From Chthonomonas sp. UBA2362 (GTDB lineage: Bacteria; Armatimonadota; Fimbriimonadia; Fimbriimonadales; Fimbriimonadaceae), in contig DDTO01000002.1 of assembly GCA_002344135.1 (NCBI GenBank), forward strand, positions 732,794 through 796,793: DNA of 64,000 nucleotides, given 5' to 3'. Each line of letters starts with the position of its first letter. Positions within the stretch are counted from its first letter, which is position 1. The translations under genes were made by a program, and so were the position numbers. This document shows, in pieces, positions 9,177-17,364 of the stretch. Under the pieces are notes generated by a model, which saw only the letters and a program-made list of their open reading frames with translations, had not been told where the DNA came from and searched no databases.

Positions 9177-11357
9177 CTAGCCGTGGCCGCCGGCGCCGAC
9201 GCGGTTCATCGCGTAGAGGAACCAGCCAAGAAGCCCGATCCCGCCCAGGAGCATCAATAGAGCGTATGCCCGAACGTAGCCTGTCTGCAGCATGCGGAAC
9301 AGATCCCCTAGGCCCTTTGTCAGGCCACCCACCGCGTTGACGATGCCGTCGATGACGCCAGAATCGAACCTCCAAAGCCCCCGGGCCAGCGCGCCGCCGC
9401 CCTCGTCGGCTGCCTCGACCATCGCGTGGTCGTAACCGAACTGGACGAGCGCCTCGCGCCGGAATGGGTTCCACTTCGCCATATCCCAGCCCTCCTTGCC
9501 AGGTAGTCCTTTGCGGTATACGGCGTAGCCGGCCAGAAGGCCGAGAAGCGCCGCACCGATGGACAGCCCGACGAGGGGGATGTCGTGCGGATGCGCCTGG
9601 ACCTGCCCCGGCGGCAGCAGAGCCAGGCCGGTCGGGTAGAGCCACTTCTCGAAGAGGCCGCCGTTATAGAGCAGGAACCCGCCTCCGAGGGAGAGCACCG
9701 CGAGGGCGACGAGCGGAATCCACATGCTGGGCGGGACTTCCTTCGGTGTATGCGAGGCGTCGAGCTCGTGGTGGTGCCCATGGTCCTCCATGTCACGGTT
9801 CCGGGTGATCTCTTCTTCGGTGTAGAAAAACCCGTGGACGTCGGGGCCATGCCCTTCGTGTTCGGCGTGCTGCGCATGATGAGAATGGTCGTCGTGGTGA
9901 TCGTGGGCGGCGGCCGGGATGGATCGCCACTGCTCCTTGCCCCCGAAGAAAGTCAGCCAGGTCATGCGCGTCATATACATGGCGGTTAGGGCGGCGACGA
10001 AGAGACCCACCCAGCCAGCGACGTAGCCGAGCCGGATGCCGTCCCATTCGGCGAACGTCCCGGCCAACGCGTGCCCGAGGATCGCCTCCTTCGAGAAGAA
10101 GCCCGAGAGTCCCGGTATGCCGGCGATCGCTAAGAAGCCGATGAACATCGTCCAGCAGGTGATCGGGAGGTATTTCTTGAGGTTCCCGTAGTTGCGCAAA
10201 TCCTGGTTGTGGGCCATCGCGTAGATGACCGCGCCCGAGCCGAGGAAGAGCAGCGCCTTGAAGAATGCATGTGTAGTGACGTGGAACATCCCTGCCCAGT
10301 AGCCGCCAGCGCCGCAGGCGATGAACATGAAGCCCAGTTGGCTGACCGTCGAATAGGCGAGCACCTTCTTGATGTCGGTTTGCCCGAAGGCGACGAGGGC
10401 CGCAAAGAGGGCGGTAAAGGCCCCGACACAGGCGACGATGGCACTCGCCACCGGCGAAAGCTCGAACAGCACGTGGAGCCGGTTCAGCAGGAACACACCG
10501 GCGGTGACCATCGTGGCCGCATGGATAAGGGCGGAAACCGGCGTCGGGCCGGCCATCGCGTCGGGCAGCCAGAGATAGAGCGGAAACTGAGCCGACTTGC
10601 CGCAGGCGCCGACGAAGATCAGGAGCGCGATCGCGGTGGCGATGCCCGGATTATCCTTCAGGAGGGCGATCGCGTTGGGCAGGATGACGTCGTAGCTGAG
10701 CCAGCGATTGTCGCCGCCGTTGGTCAGGCTTCCCGATGCACCGGCGAGCACGCATACCAGCATGAACATGCCCAGGGTGAGACCCCAGTCTCCGATTCGG
10801 TTGACGATAAAAGCCTTGTTTGCGGCTTTAGCGTTGGCGAGGTCCTTGTACCAAAAGCCGATCAGCAGGTAGCTGCACAGCCCGACCCCTTCCCATCCGA
10901 TGAACAGAAGAGCGAGGTTGTTGCCCAGCACCAGCACGAGCATGCAGGCGATGAACAGGTTCAGATAGCAGAAGAACCGAGGATAGTCCTTGTCCTCGGC
11001 CATGTACCCGGTGGCGTAGAGGTGGATGAGCGCCCCGATCCCGGTGATGATGAGCACCATCGTGAGGCTGAGCGGGTCGATGACGACCTCGAAGGGAATG
11101 CTCAGGCTCTGGAGGGTGATCCAAATGTACAGCGTGAGGACGAAGTGCCGCTGGTCCGCCGGCAGCGAAGCCAGGTTCGCGGTGAGCATCGCGCCGATCG
11201 CGAACGCGATCGCGATAGGAGCGACGGCCAGGAGGCCCATCGTCCACTTCCCGCGCTTCGCGCCGAGCCGGTCGATCACGAACTTGCCCAGAAGGGCTTG
11301 AACGAGGAAGCCCAGCAAGGGCAGCCCGATGACCAGCCAGATCGCACCGTAGCCCAT
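9177..11357 (-). CDS. nuoL: NADH-quinone oxidoreductase subunit L (antiporter-like)
   Basis: The 726-residue polytopic protein carries the NuoL/MrpA proton-antiporter core, including FCYLNLFIACMLVLVLGNN, LLFIGWEGVGLCSYLLIGFW and PTPVSALIHAATMVTAGVFL with its conserved Lys/His residues. The long C-terminal lateral-helix region contains an unusual insert at about residues 477-536 rich in His, Asp and Glu (AHDHHDDHSHH and later GHHHE). It would act as the distal proton-pumping subunit of complex I. No other nuo gene is in the window: the upstream gene is a prepilin-operon protein and the downstream gene is a GT-C protein. Confidence 0.88.
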   Translation of the reverse strand: MGYGAIWLVIGLPLLGFLVQALLGKFVIDRLGAKRGKWTMGLLAVAPIAIAFAIGAMLTANLASLPADQRHFVLTLYIWITLQSLSIPFEVVIDPLSLTMVLIITGIGALIHLYATGYMAEDKDYPRFFCYLNLFIACMLVLVLGNNLALLFIGWEGVGLCSYLLIGFWYKDLANAKAANKAFIVNRIGDWGLTLGMFMLVCVLAGASGSLTNGGDNRWLSYDVILPNAIALLKDNPGIATAIALLIFVGACGKSAQFPLYLWLPDAMAGPTPVSALIHAATMVTAGVFLLNRLHVLFELSPVASAIVACVGAFTALFAALVAFGQTDIKKVLAYSTVSQLGFMFIACGAGGYWAGMFHVTTHAFFKALLFLGSGAVIYAMAHNQDLRNYGNLKKYLPITCWTMFIGFLAIAGIPGLSGFFSKEAILGHALAGTFAEWDGIRLGYVAGWVGLFVAALTAMYMTRMTWLTFFGGKEQWRSIPAAAHDHHDDHSHHAQHAEHEGHGPDVHGFFYTEEEITRNRDMEDHGHHHELDASHTPKEVPPSMWIPLVALAVLSLGGGFLLYNGGLFEKWLYPTGLALLPPGQVQAHPHDIPLVGLSIGAALLGLLAGYAVYRKGLPGKEGWDMAKWNPFRREALVQFGYDHAMVEAADEGGGALARGLWRFDSGVIDGIVNAVGGLTKGLGDLFRMLQTGYVRAYALLMLLGGIGLLGWFLYAMNRVGAGGHG

Positions 11358-11433
11358 CCCTAAGCCACCACCCTCATCGGGCGCAAGATTACCTTCTCAC
11401 GTGCCATTGTGAGCCGAGGCAAATCCTGGTCCT

Positions 11434-11965
11434 CTACTTGGAGTAAACCGAAGCATAGTCGGCCCGGCCTTCCAGGAATTCCGCAAGGCGATCCGCATGG
11501 AGTCTCAGTCCGGACATATTGACGGGGTATTCCTTCAGATCGGCCGCACGCATCGCTCGGAAGAGCCGGTGCCAATGCGCATTCGGGCTGCCGCGGTGCC
11601 ATTTCGCAACCACGATCGGCAGCTCCTGGCAAGGAATGGTCCAGCCCTCACGTCCTTGCAGTGCCCGCACGAGCAGTTGGCTCGGCCGGCCATCTCGAGT
11701 TGGTGCATGTCCAAAACTCAGGAGGACGTAGTGCTCACCTCGCCCGGCACCCGACGAACTGTTCGCGCGAGACTGTGGCACCTTCGAATTCCTCCGGAGG
11801 CGCCATATCGTAAACATGGCCCCAGCGTTTTTCAGCAAGTAACCGCACGAGTTTATGTTCGGCCCCTGTGGGGCCGCTTGGAATCAAAGCCAGCCACAAT
11901 AGCGCGACGACTGCCACCGCTAAGACGGCCAAGGATGCTGGCTTGAGCCAGGGGTGCCGAAACAT
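11434..11965 (-). pseudogene. Membrane-anchored small protein interrupted by a frameshift near 11751
   Basis: The ATG at 11965 follows AGGAG that overlaps the stop of the prepilin gene. The first frame reads MFRHPWLK, one membrane helix, then AEHKLVRLLAEKRWGHVYDMAPPEEF and ends in a stop at 11735. The second frame continues as GAGRGEHYVLLSFGHAPTRDG... to a stop at 11434. Removing one base from the CCC run at 11751-11753 joins them into SREQFVGAGRGEHYVLL, a natural-looking transition giving about 176 residues. The reconstructed protein looks like an NTF2-like/DUF4878-type periplasmic domain on a membrane anchor, tentatively. It could be a genuine frameshift mutation or a sequencing error. Confidence 0.55.
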
Positions 11966-11979
11966 GTGCCTGACTTCTC

Positions 11980-12612
11980 CTAGCGTTTCGCGCACTCTCG
12001 CGCGATGTCGTGGCCGCGATGAATCGAAAACCTGCCCGCCTTGACGGCGCCGGACGGCAGGAGCCGAATCACGAAGGGGGGATTCAGTTCCTCTGCAAGA
12101 TGTCGTTCGCGGGGGAAGTAGTGCAATTCGTCGTGGACGAGACAATGAATGACGGGAAAGCCCTTATCGGGCTCGTCGAACCATCGATCGAACTGATAGG
12201 CATAGCTTTCGTATCCCGGCAGACCCGGAGTCGGCGGTGAGGTCCAGATATAGGACGAGGCCAATCGATCGCGCGCGCACGGAGGAGTCTCGGGGCAATG
12301 GAGCATATCCAGCGAGCCGAGGTAGGGTTCCAGGACTGCAGGCCGTCGGATCGCCATCGCGGGGAGTCCAACGTTTCGGTGTAGGGCCTCACCACCCGGA
12401 TTGTCCGATTCGTAGAGTTCCAGGGCTTGATGGAGTTGCTGGAGTCTCGCCGTGCAGGTGCGTTCACGCGCACTCTCTTTCGCCGATGAATAGACTGGTA
12501 GGGCGAGGGCAGCCAGGACCGCGAGGATGGCGATCACCACGATCACTTCGACGAATGTAAATCCCCGCTCTTGATCGAACAACCGCATTCGTTGGATCGA
12601 GACCCGTTCCAT
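11980..12612 (-). CDS. Prepilin-like protein with N-terminal methylation signal
   Basis: The chosen start is the ATG at 12612, preceded by GGAGG at 9 nt, giving 210 residues. The leader ends in RG, followed by FTFVEVIVVIAILAVLAALALPVY: a type IV prepilin/pseudopilin signal with cleavage after Gly and Glu at +5. The mature part has helix-spine features (AKESARERTCTARLQQLHQALELY) and a Cys-containing globular domain of the kind seen in planctomycete and armatimonad pseudopilins. It is expected in the inner membrane or a pseudopilus after PilD processing. It is the second gene of an operon with 12543 and the frameshifted gene downstream. Confidence 0.8.
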   Translation of the reverse strand: MERVSIQRMRLFDQERGFTFVEVIVVIAILAVLAALALPVYSSAKESARERTCTARLQQLHQALELYESDNPGGEALHRNVGLPAMAIRRPAVLEPYLGSLDMLHCPETPPCARDRLASSYIWTSPPTPGLPGYESYAYQFDRWFDEPDKGFPVIHCLVHDELHYFPRERHLAEELNPPFVIRLLPSGAVKAGRFSIHRGHDIARECAKR

Positions 12613-12755
12613 TCGGCTTTCCTCCTCGCGAAGTATTCGACGTCCCGATAGAAGGAATACCGGTACGCGGATACTTGGCCGAAGGACCAGCATGCCAGCG
12701 CGAGAATCGCCAATGCTCTCGCTACAAGGGCAAGCCGTTCCTTTCGAATTGCCAT
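12543..12755 (-). CDS. Small membrane protein, first gene of the prepilin operon
   Basis: The protein has 70 residues. A basic start (MAIRKERLALVAR) is followed by one hydrophobic segment (about 10-28, ALAILALACWSFG) and a charged C-terminus. It overlaps the prepilin start by 70 bp, so part of the C-terminus may be non-essential. TATGAT ends 6 nt before its ATG, which fits the leaderless pattern seen elsewhere here and supports the start. Function is unknown. Confidence 0.5.
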   Translation of the reverse strand: MAIRKERLALVARALAILALACWSFGQVSAYRYSFYRDVEYFARRKAEWNGSRSNECGCSIKSGDLHSSK

Positions 12756-12761
12756 ATCAGT

Positions 12762-12767
12762 ATCATA
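12762..12767 (-). promoter_or_regulatory. -10 box (TATGAT) of the prepilin operon
   Basis: TATGAT on the minus strand, 6 nt before the ATG at 12755, consistent with a leaderless transcript. Confidence 0.45.
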
Positions 12768-12848
12768 TCACGGGGGGGGCAGGATACCCGTATTATTACT
12801 GGGTTACTTACTTCGCCGCGATCTATCGTGGATGTTGCGTGGTCGCTT

Positions 12849-13370
12849 CTAATACTCGATCAGCGACCGAATCGGGTAGCCGAGAAGGTTTTGGCGGCCG
12901 GAGAGAAAAGTGAGCTCGACGAGGAAGCCCATTCCGCAGACGTTGCCGTTGAGCCGCTCTACGAGCCGCGCGGCGGCGGCGGCGGTGCCGCCTGTCGCGA
13001 GCAGGTCGTCCACGATGTAGGCCCGTTGGCCGGGGTCGATGGCGTCCGTATGCATCTCGACGGTGTTCGTCCCGTACTCGAGCGCATACTCCTCGGAGAC
13101 TCGATGGTGGGGCAGCTTGCCCAGTTTGCGGGCCATCGCGAAGGAAAGGCCGAGGGCGAGGGCCACGGGAGCGCCGAAGATGAAGCCACGGCTTTCGATT
13201 CCCACGATGACCTCGGCCCCCTTGGCCCGGGCGTCACCCGCCAATAGGTCGACCACTTCAGCCATGGCTGCCGGATGCTGGAGCACGGGAGCGATGTCTT
13301 TGAAGAGGATGCCCGGCTTGGGAAAGTCCGGAACGTCGCGAATGACCGACTCGGCGAGTAGGCGTGGCAT
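12849..13370 (-). CDS. apt: Adenine phosphoribosyltransferase
   Basis: The 173-residue protein matches Apt in length and pattern: IRDVPDFPKPGILFKDI at the N-terminus, GIESRGFIFG, and the PRPP-binding loop AYIVDDLLATGGTAAAA. It converts adenine and PRPP to AMP (purine salvage) in the cytoplasm. TATCCT lies 7 nt before the ATG and there is no Shine-Dalgarno sequence, so leaderless initiation is likely. Confidence 0.95.
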   Translation of the reverse strand: MPRLLAESVIRDVPDFPKPGILFKDIAPVLQHPAAMAEVVDLLAGDARAKGAEVIVGIESRGFIFGAPVALALGLSFAMARKLGKLPHHRVSEEYALEYGTNTVEMHTDAIDPGQRAYIVDDLLATGGTAAAAARLVERLNGNVCGMGFLVELTFLSGRQNLLGYPIRSLIEY

Positions 13371-13377
13371 CCCGCCG

Positions 13378-13383
13378 AGGATA
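13378..13383 (-). promoter_or_regulatory. -10 box (TATCCT) of apt
   Basis: TATCCT on the minus strand, 7 nt before the apt ATG at 13370. Confidence 0.45.
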
Positions 13384-13500
13384 CTCCAGTCCCCGATGAG
13401 TGAATACGGCGACGATCCGCTTGCTTACGACCGAAAGACTCGGTTAGAGCCCGAGCACTTCCACACAAAGCGCGGTCGAGCCCGCGCACTCCAAATGGCC

Positions 13501-14289
13501 TTACCTGTCGGGCTTTCGGATGAAGATGAGGCACCGCCGAAAGTACGGCCAGAGGAACTTCGCCCGCTTGGCGAGCGCGACGTCCCACCGATCGGCAAGG
13601 CGCATCAGCCAGTTGTGCGGGTTCTTGCTGACCTTCGAGCTCACGATGGCTAACCCGAGCGAGAAGTAGTTGAATGGCACGATCTCTATGTCGGTGAAGT
13701 TGGCCATGAGCCACTCGAGGTCGCTCTTCATGAAGGAGCGCTCGTCCGGGGTGTGCGCCCGCGGGACCAGCCACGTGAACAGCCGGATCATGACGCCGCC
13801 GCCGATCGGCTCCTGGAACATCATGAGCCCTCCCGGCAAGAGGTTCTCCTTGTAGAACCGCGGGAGGATGTCGCGGTACTCGATATGGTGGAGGATCGAC
13901 GAGCCGGCGATCAGGTCGAACCGCTCGGCGATCGGTTCCTCCACCGATTGCAGCCGGAACTCCATGACTCCGGGCCGCTCGCGCCGGTGGGCGTGTTCGA
14001 GCAAGCTTTCCGAGATGTCGATGCCGAGCACGTAAGCGGCGCCGTTCTCGACCAACTGCTCGGATAGGTCACCCATTCCACACCCGATATCGAGCACTCG
14101 CTTGCCCTTTGCGCTCTCACGCATGACGCGATCGAACATCTCGTCGTGCCGGCGGGTGTTGGGCCCGAAGAACACGTGCGGAAACCGCATGTGCCACTTA
14201 TTGGAGACTTCCCAGACGCCCTGCTCGTCGTAGGCGTGCTTGTCGCGTTCAGTTCGGCTTCCGGCGATTTCCGCTCGCTCGTTGGACAT
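13501..14289 (-). CDS. SAM-dependent class I methyltransferase
   Basis: The protein has 262 residues from the ATG at 14289; a TTG six codons upstream is an alternative start. The SAM-binding motif I is VLDIGCGMGDLSEQL, followed by acidic GIDISE and the post-motif FDLIAGSSILHHI. The C-terminal third has hydrophobic and basic stretches. The substrate is unknown. Its position directly downstream of an O-antigen ligase and Wzz suggests a role in polysaccharide or lipid-linked glycan modification, which is an inference. It lies 36 bp downstream of the ligase gene. Confidence 0.8.
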   Translation of the reverse strand: MSNERAEIAGSRTERDKHAYDEQGVWEVSNKWHMRFPHVFFGPNTRRHDEMFDRVMRESAKGKRVLDIGCGMGDLSEQLVENGAAYVLGIDISESLLEHAHRRERPGVMEFRLQSVEEPIAERFDLIAGSSILHHIEYRDILPRFYKENLLPGGLMMFQEPIGGGVMIRLFTWLVPRAHTPDERSFMKSDLEWLMANFTDIEIVPFNYFSLGLAIVSSKVSKNPHNWLMRLADRWDVALAKRAKFLWPYFRRCLIFIRKPDR

Positions 14290-14325
14290 CGTCTTAGGCC
14301 CTTGCAAGAACTGCGCCAGAGCGGG

Positions 14326-15732
14326 TCAGGCCGCTTCGGCCGCTTCGAGGGCCTTGCGCCTCTCCATTTGCCGCTGTACGTTGAGGATTGCGCCAACCGG
14401 CCCCAAGATCATGACGAAGAAGATGAACGTCTCTAGCTTGGCGTGGCGTATCGCGACTGGCGTGACGATGACGAACAGCGAAATGATGAGGACCGCGCAG
14501 TACTTTAGCCTGGCGAGAAAGCCTTGCTCGTCTACTTTCAGGCGCAAAACCATCCAGAGAGCGACCGCGTGTAGCAGAATCATGTGGATCACGCCAGGCA
14601 CCCCGAGTACGAAGAAGGCGAACACGAAGGCGTTGTCAGCAGCGTTGTTGCCTTGCGCGAAGTAGTCGTAGTTCGTGTTGAGGGACTGTGCCCATTGGTC
14701 TTGCCCAGCACCGATCTTGGCGATGTCCGGCGCGAGGATAGCGACCCTCTCCGCCGAGGCCGCCCGGATACGGTACGACTCGTCGTTGGCCAGTCCGGTC
14801 TCGAAGATGCTCGTGAGGTAGCCGTAGTTGCCAGTGCGGGCGGTGGCGACCATTCCCAGTACGACGAGAACGAAGGCCAAACCGGCGATGACCATTACGC
14901 GGACCTTGCCAGTCCTCACGATCAGCGTCATGACGGCGAGGCCCAGGAGTGAGATGAGGAAGACGGCACTGCGGGTCTGCGAGTTCACGTTCGCGTAGGC
15001 AAACACGGCTAGCGCGGCGAGGGAAACGAGGGCTTGCCATTCCTTGAGCCGCTTCCCCATTGCGAGGGCGGTGCCACAGCAAACTGCCGCTCCAATCGTA
15101 TTGACGAAGCCGAAGATATTGGGGCCACCGAAGACGGCGGTCGGGCGATCGACGATGTCGGACGCACCCTCCAGGATGTTCGTGGAGCCCATTCCGTAGT
15201 TGTAGGCGAACTCGGTCGCCCAGACGCGTAGAGGGCCTTGGCTCTGAAGGATGCCGAGGACTGCCGTCCCCAGCAGAATGGCGCCCAACGAGACGAGTAG
15301 GGTGTTGATCGCGACTTTGGGATGCATGATCGTCATCGCATACAGTGCGCGATACACCGCCCAGGCAGGGAACAGGAAAAGGCTGAAGTTGATAAAGTCG
15401 TTCTCGCGGATGATCCGGTTCAGGTCGTAGGCCATGCTGAAGTAGCTCGTGAGCGACAACAGGAACCAGAGCAGAAAGACCCAGTCGAGCGCGGTCCTGC
15501 CCAGAACTCGTGGTCCAGCGAAGAGGTAGGCGACATAGACCACTCCGATACTCAGCAAGAACGCAGGCGGCGGCGCCCATGGGATACGGGATGTCAGATG
15601 CGACGGGAAGAGCGTGATCACGATCATGAACGGAATCGTGAAAATGATGAGATAGCGGTAGATCGCCTCCCGGGTCGGGAAAGCGATCTTGCTCAGGAAT
15701 CCGGTTCGATCGGCCGCGGGGGCTGCGCTCAT
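14326..15732 (-). CDS. O-antigen ligase/polymerase-like (Wzy_C) membrane protein
   Basis: The 468-residue polytopic protein has at least ten hydrophobic segments. A long periplasmic loop (about 285-380) lies before the last membrane helices, and the PTAVFGGPNIFGFVNTIG segment is typical of O-antigen ligase/polymerase superfamily proteins. It would polymerise or ligate an exported glycan at the periplasmic face. It lies 13 bp downstream of the Wzz/GumC gene and upstream of the methyltransferase, forming a compact polysaccharide operon. Confidence 0.75.
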   Translation of the reverse strand: MSAAPAADRTGFLSKIAFPTREAIYRYLIIFTIPFMIVITLFPSHLTSRIPWAPPPAFLLSIGVVYVAYLFAGPRVLGRTALDWVFLLWFLLSLTSYFSMAYDLNRIIRENDFINFSLFLFPAWAVYRALYAMTIMHPKVAINTLLVSLGAILLGTAVLGILQSQGPLRVWATEFAYNYGMGSTNILEGASDIVDRPTAVFGGPNIFGFVNTIGAAVCCGTALAMGKRLKEWQALVSLAALAVFAYANVNSQTRSAVFLISLLGLAVMTLIVRTGKVRVMVIAGLAFVLVVLGMVATARTGNYGYLTSIFETGLANDESYRIRAASAERVAILAPDIAKIGAGQDQWAQSLNTNYDYFAQGNNAADNAFVFAFFVLGVPGVIHMILLHAVALWMVLRLKVDEQGFLARLKYCAVLIISLFVIVTPVAIRHAKLETFIFFVMILGPVGAILNVQRQMERRKALEAAEAA

Positions 15733-15745
15733 AGCTTGTCGATCG

Positions 15746-17212
15746 TTACGCGTTGGGGGGAGGCGGTGCCTCCGGACGGGTCGCCTGATCGCCGTTTTCG
15801 CCGCCGCCGTTTCGTGGCTTGGCGGGCAGGTTGCGCCCAGCTACGGCCTGGCCACGGCGCGAACCTACCGGGCGAGCCTTCGGACGTTCGGCTCCGTAGA
15901 CGTCGACTTCGCCCTTCGGCATCAGGATGAACGCCGAGACTACGACGCCGAGGCCGATCCCGAAAAAGATGAAAAGGCGCGTGTCGGGGAACGAAGGCGC
16001 GTTGGTCGGCGGGATGGCGGTCGAAACGATTCGGGCGAAGGCCTGCCGACCTCGACCTGTGGACTGGATCATGTCGAGCCGCTGCTGAAGTTGCTGGAAG
16101 GTAGCCTCCTTCTGGAGGCGGTCACGCTCGAGTTCGCGGATCTGCCGGTCCAGTTCCGGGTACTTCTCGATCCGCTGTCTCTTGTTTGCGACCTCTTCAC
16201 GTAGCTTCGCAACCTGATCCTCGAGTGCATTGGCTCGAGCACGGAGGCCTGCCACGATCAATTCTTGCTGCGTTCGATTCGGATTTGGAGTCGACGTGTG
16301 TCCAGCGTCGATTTGGGCAACCTCTTTCGCCCGCTCGGCCTCGAGTTGAGCGATTCTTGCTTTGGCCTCCCTAACGATCGGGGCATCGTCGAGGTATCGG
16401 TCCAAGAGCGCCTTGAGGTCAGACCTCGCGTTAGACAACTGGGAGTCGATCTGCTGTACGATCGGGTTCGCCACCTGCGACTGGGAGGCCGTGATCCGCT
16501 TGTCCATCTTCGACAGCGCCGACTCAGCGGACTGGAGCTCGGCCTTTGCTCCGGCCAACGCCGCTTCGGTGCTCGCCAATCCTTGCTCCAGGTTAGAGGC
16601 GAGGTTCACATCTCCAGAGACCTGGGCCGTCGCATCGGCTACCCCGGCGTCGCTCCGCAGCTTCGAAATCTTGGCGTCGAGCTCAGTGAGGTTCTTCTTG
16701 ATGGGGTCGATCAGAGCCATCAATTGGTTCTCGGCGGCGGTGCCGCTCTCTTCCGCCATCTTCTTGTTGAAGTCGATGTAGGCGAATCCGATGTTGTTGG
16801 CGGTATCGGCCGCGATGTTAGGATCGCTCATCGTCACGCGAAGGGTGATAACGTCCGAGAACTGCGACGTGTCGAACGAAATACGCTTGACGAGATCGGA
16901 GTACTGCTGGCCGAGGTTCTGCGTCGAGGAGAAGGCCTTCGGGTGCTGGCGAGCAGTCCGCTGAATGGCGTCGATGAGGACGTTGCTTCCCGTAAGAATG
17001 TCGAGTTGCGACTGCGCCGACCTACCACGGCCGTAGTTCATCGTGTCATCGACTGACGAGAAGATCGTCGGGAAGTCCGAAGTTCGGATGTTCGTGTCTA
17101 CGAGCAGTCTCATCGAAGCGGTGTAGCGCTTCTCCAAAGTCGTCGAGGCAAGCCACGCGCCGACAGGGAATGCCACCATCACGAGCAAGACCCAAAACCA
17201 CTTCGCCTTCAT
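15746..17212 (-). CDS. Wzz/GumC-type polysaccharide chain-length determinant (no kinase domain)
   Basis: The 488-residue protein has an N-terminal membrane helix (about 5-22) and a periplasmic domain opening RYTASMRLLVDTN. Long coiled-coil stretches follow (about 170-360), then a GNVR-type segment (KYPELDRQIRELERDR) and a second membrane helix near 425-445. The tail is Pro/Arg/Gly-rich and cytoplasmic. No Walker motifs follow, so it is a Wzz/GumC type without a BY-kinase. It regulates glycan chain length or forms part of the export complex. TAAAGT lies 6 nt before the ATG. Confidence 0.85.
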   Translation of the reverse strand: MKAKWFWVLLVMVAFPVGAWLASTTLEKRYTASMRLLVDTNIRTSDFPTIFSSVDDTMNYGRGRSAQSQLDILTGSNVLIDAIQRTARQHPKAFSSTQNLGQQYSDLVKRISFDTSQFSDVITLRVTMSDPNIAADTANNIGFAYIDFNKKMAEESGTAAENQLMALIDPIKKNLTELDAKISKLRSDAGVADATAQVSGDVNLASNLEQGLASTEAALAGAKAELQSAESALSKMDKRITASQSQVANPIVQQIDSQLSNARSDLKALLDRYLDDAPIVREAKARIAQLEAERAKEVAQIDAGHTSTPNPNRTQQELIVAGLRARANALEDQVAKLREEVANKRQRIEKYPELDRQIRELERDRLQKEATFQQLQQRLDMIQSTGRGRQAFARIVSTAIPPTNAPSFPDTRLFIFFGIGLGVVVSAFILMPKGEVDVYGAERPKARPVGSRRGQAVAGRNLPAKPRNGGGENGDQATRPEAPPPPNA

Positions 17213-17218
17213 AGTTCC

Positions 17219-17224
17219 ACTTTA
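17219..17224 (-). promoter_or_regulatory. -10-like box (TAAAGT) of the polysaccharide operon
   Basis: TAAAGT on the minus strand, 6 nt before the ATG at 17212; part of a divergent 152-bp promoter region with the DAHP synthase gene. Confidence 0.4.
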
Positions 17225-17351
17225 CCTCTTGGCCGGCGGCACCCAAAACTGAAGTGCCGAGGGTCAGAATTCCTATGAACGAAGACGTTCGCGTGAGGGA
17301 ATCCGTTCCCAATTCGGCGTCCTCTGCTTAGGTTCGCCATCGCCGTACCGG

Positions 17352-17357
17352 TATCCT
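17352..17357 (+). promoter_or_regulatory. -10 box (TATCCT) of the DAHP synthase gene
   Basis: TATCCT, 7 nt before the ATG at 17365; identical in sequence and spacing to the box before apt. Confidence 0.45.
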
Positions 17358-17364
17358 GCTTTGC

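Noticed and set aside
11360..11407. Short leader peptide frame (about 15 codons) before nuoL
   Set aside because: Its start lies within a CACAAT hexamer that could itself be the -10 of nuoL, and there is no ribosome-binding site; support is too thin.
13397..13653. Small plus-strand ORF between apt and the methyltransferase
   Set aside because: Most of it is antisense to the methyltransferase C-terminus, it has no ribosome-binding site, and its product is charged and featureless.
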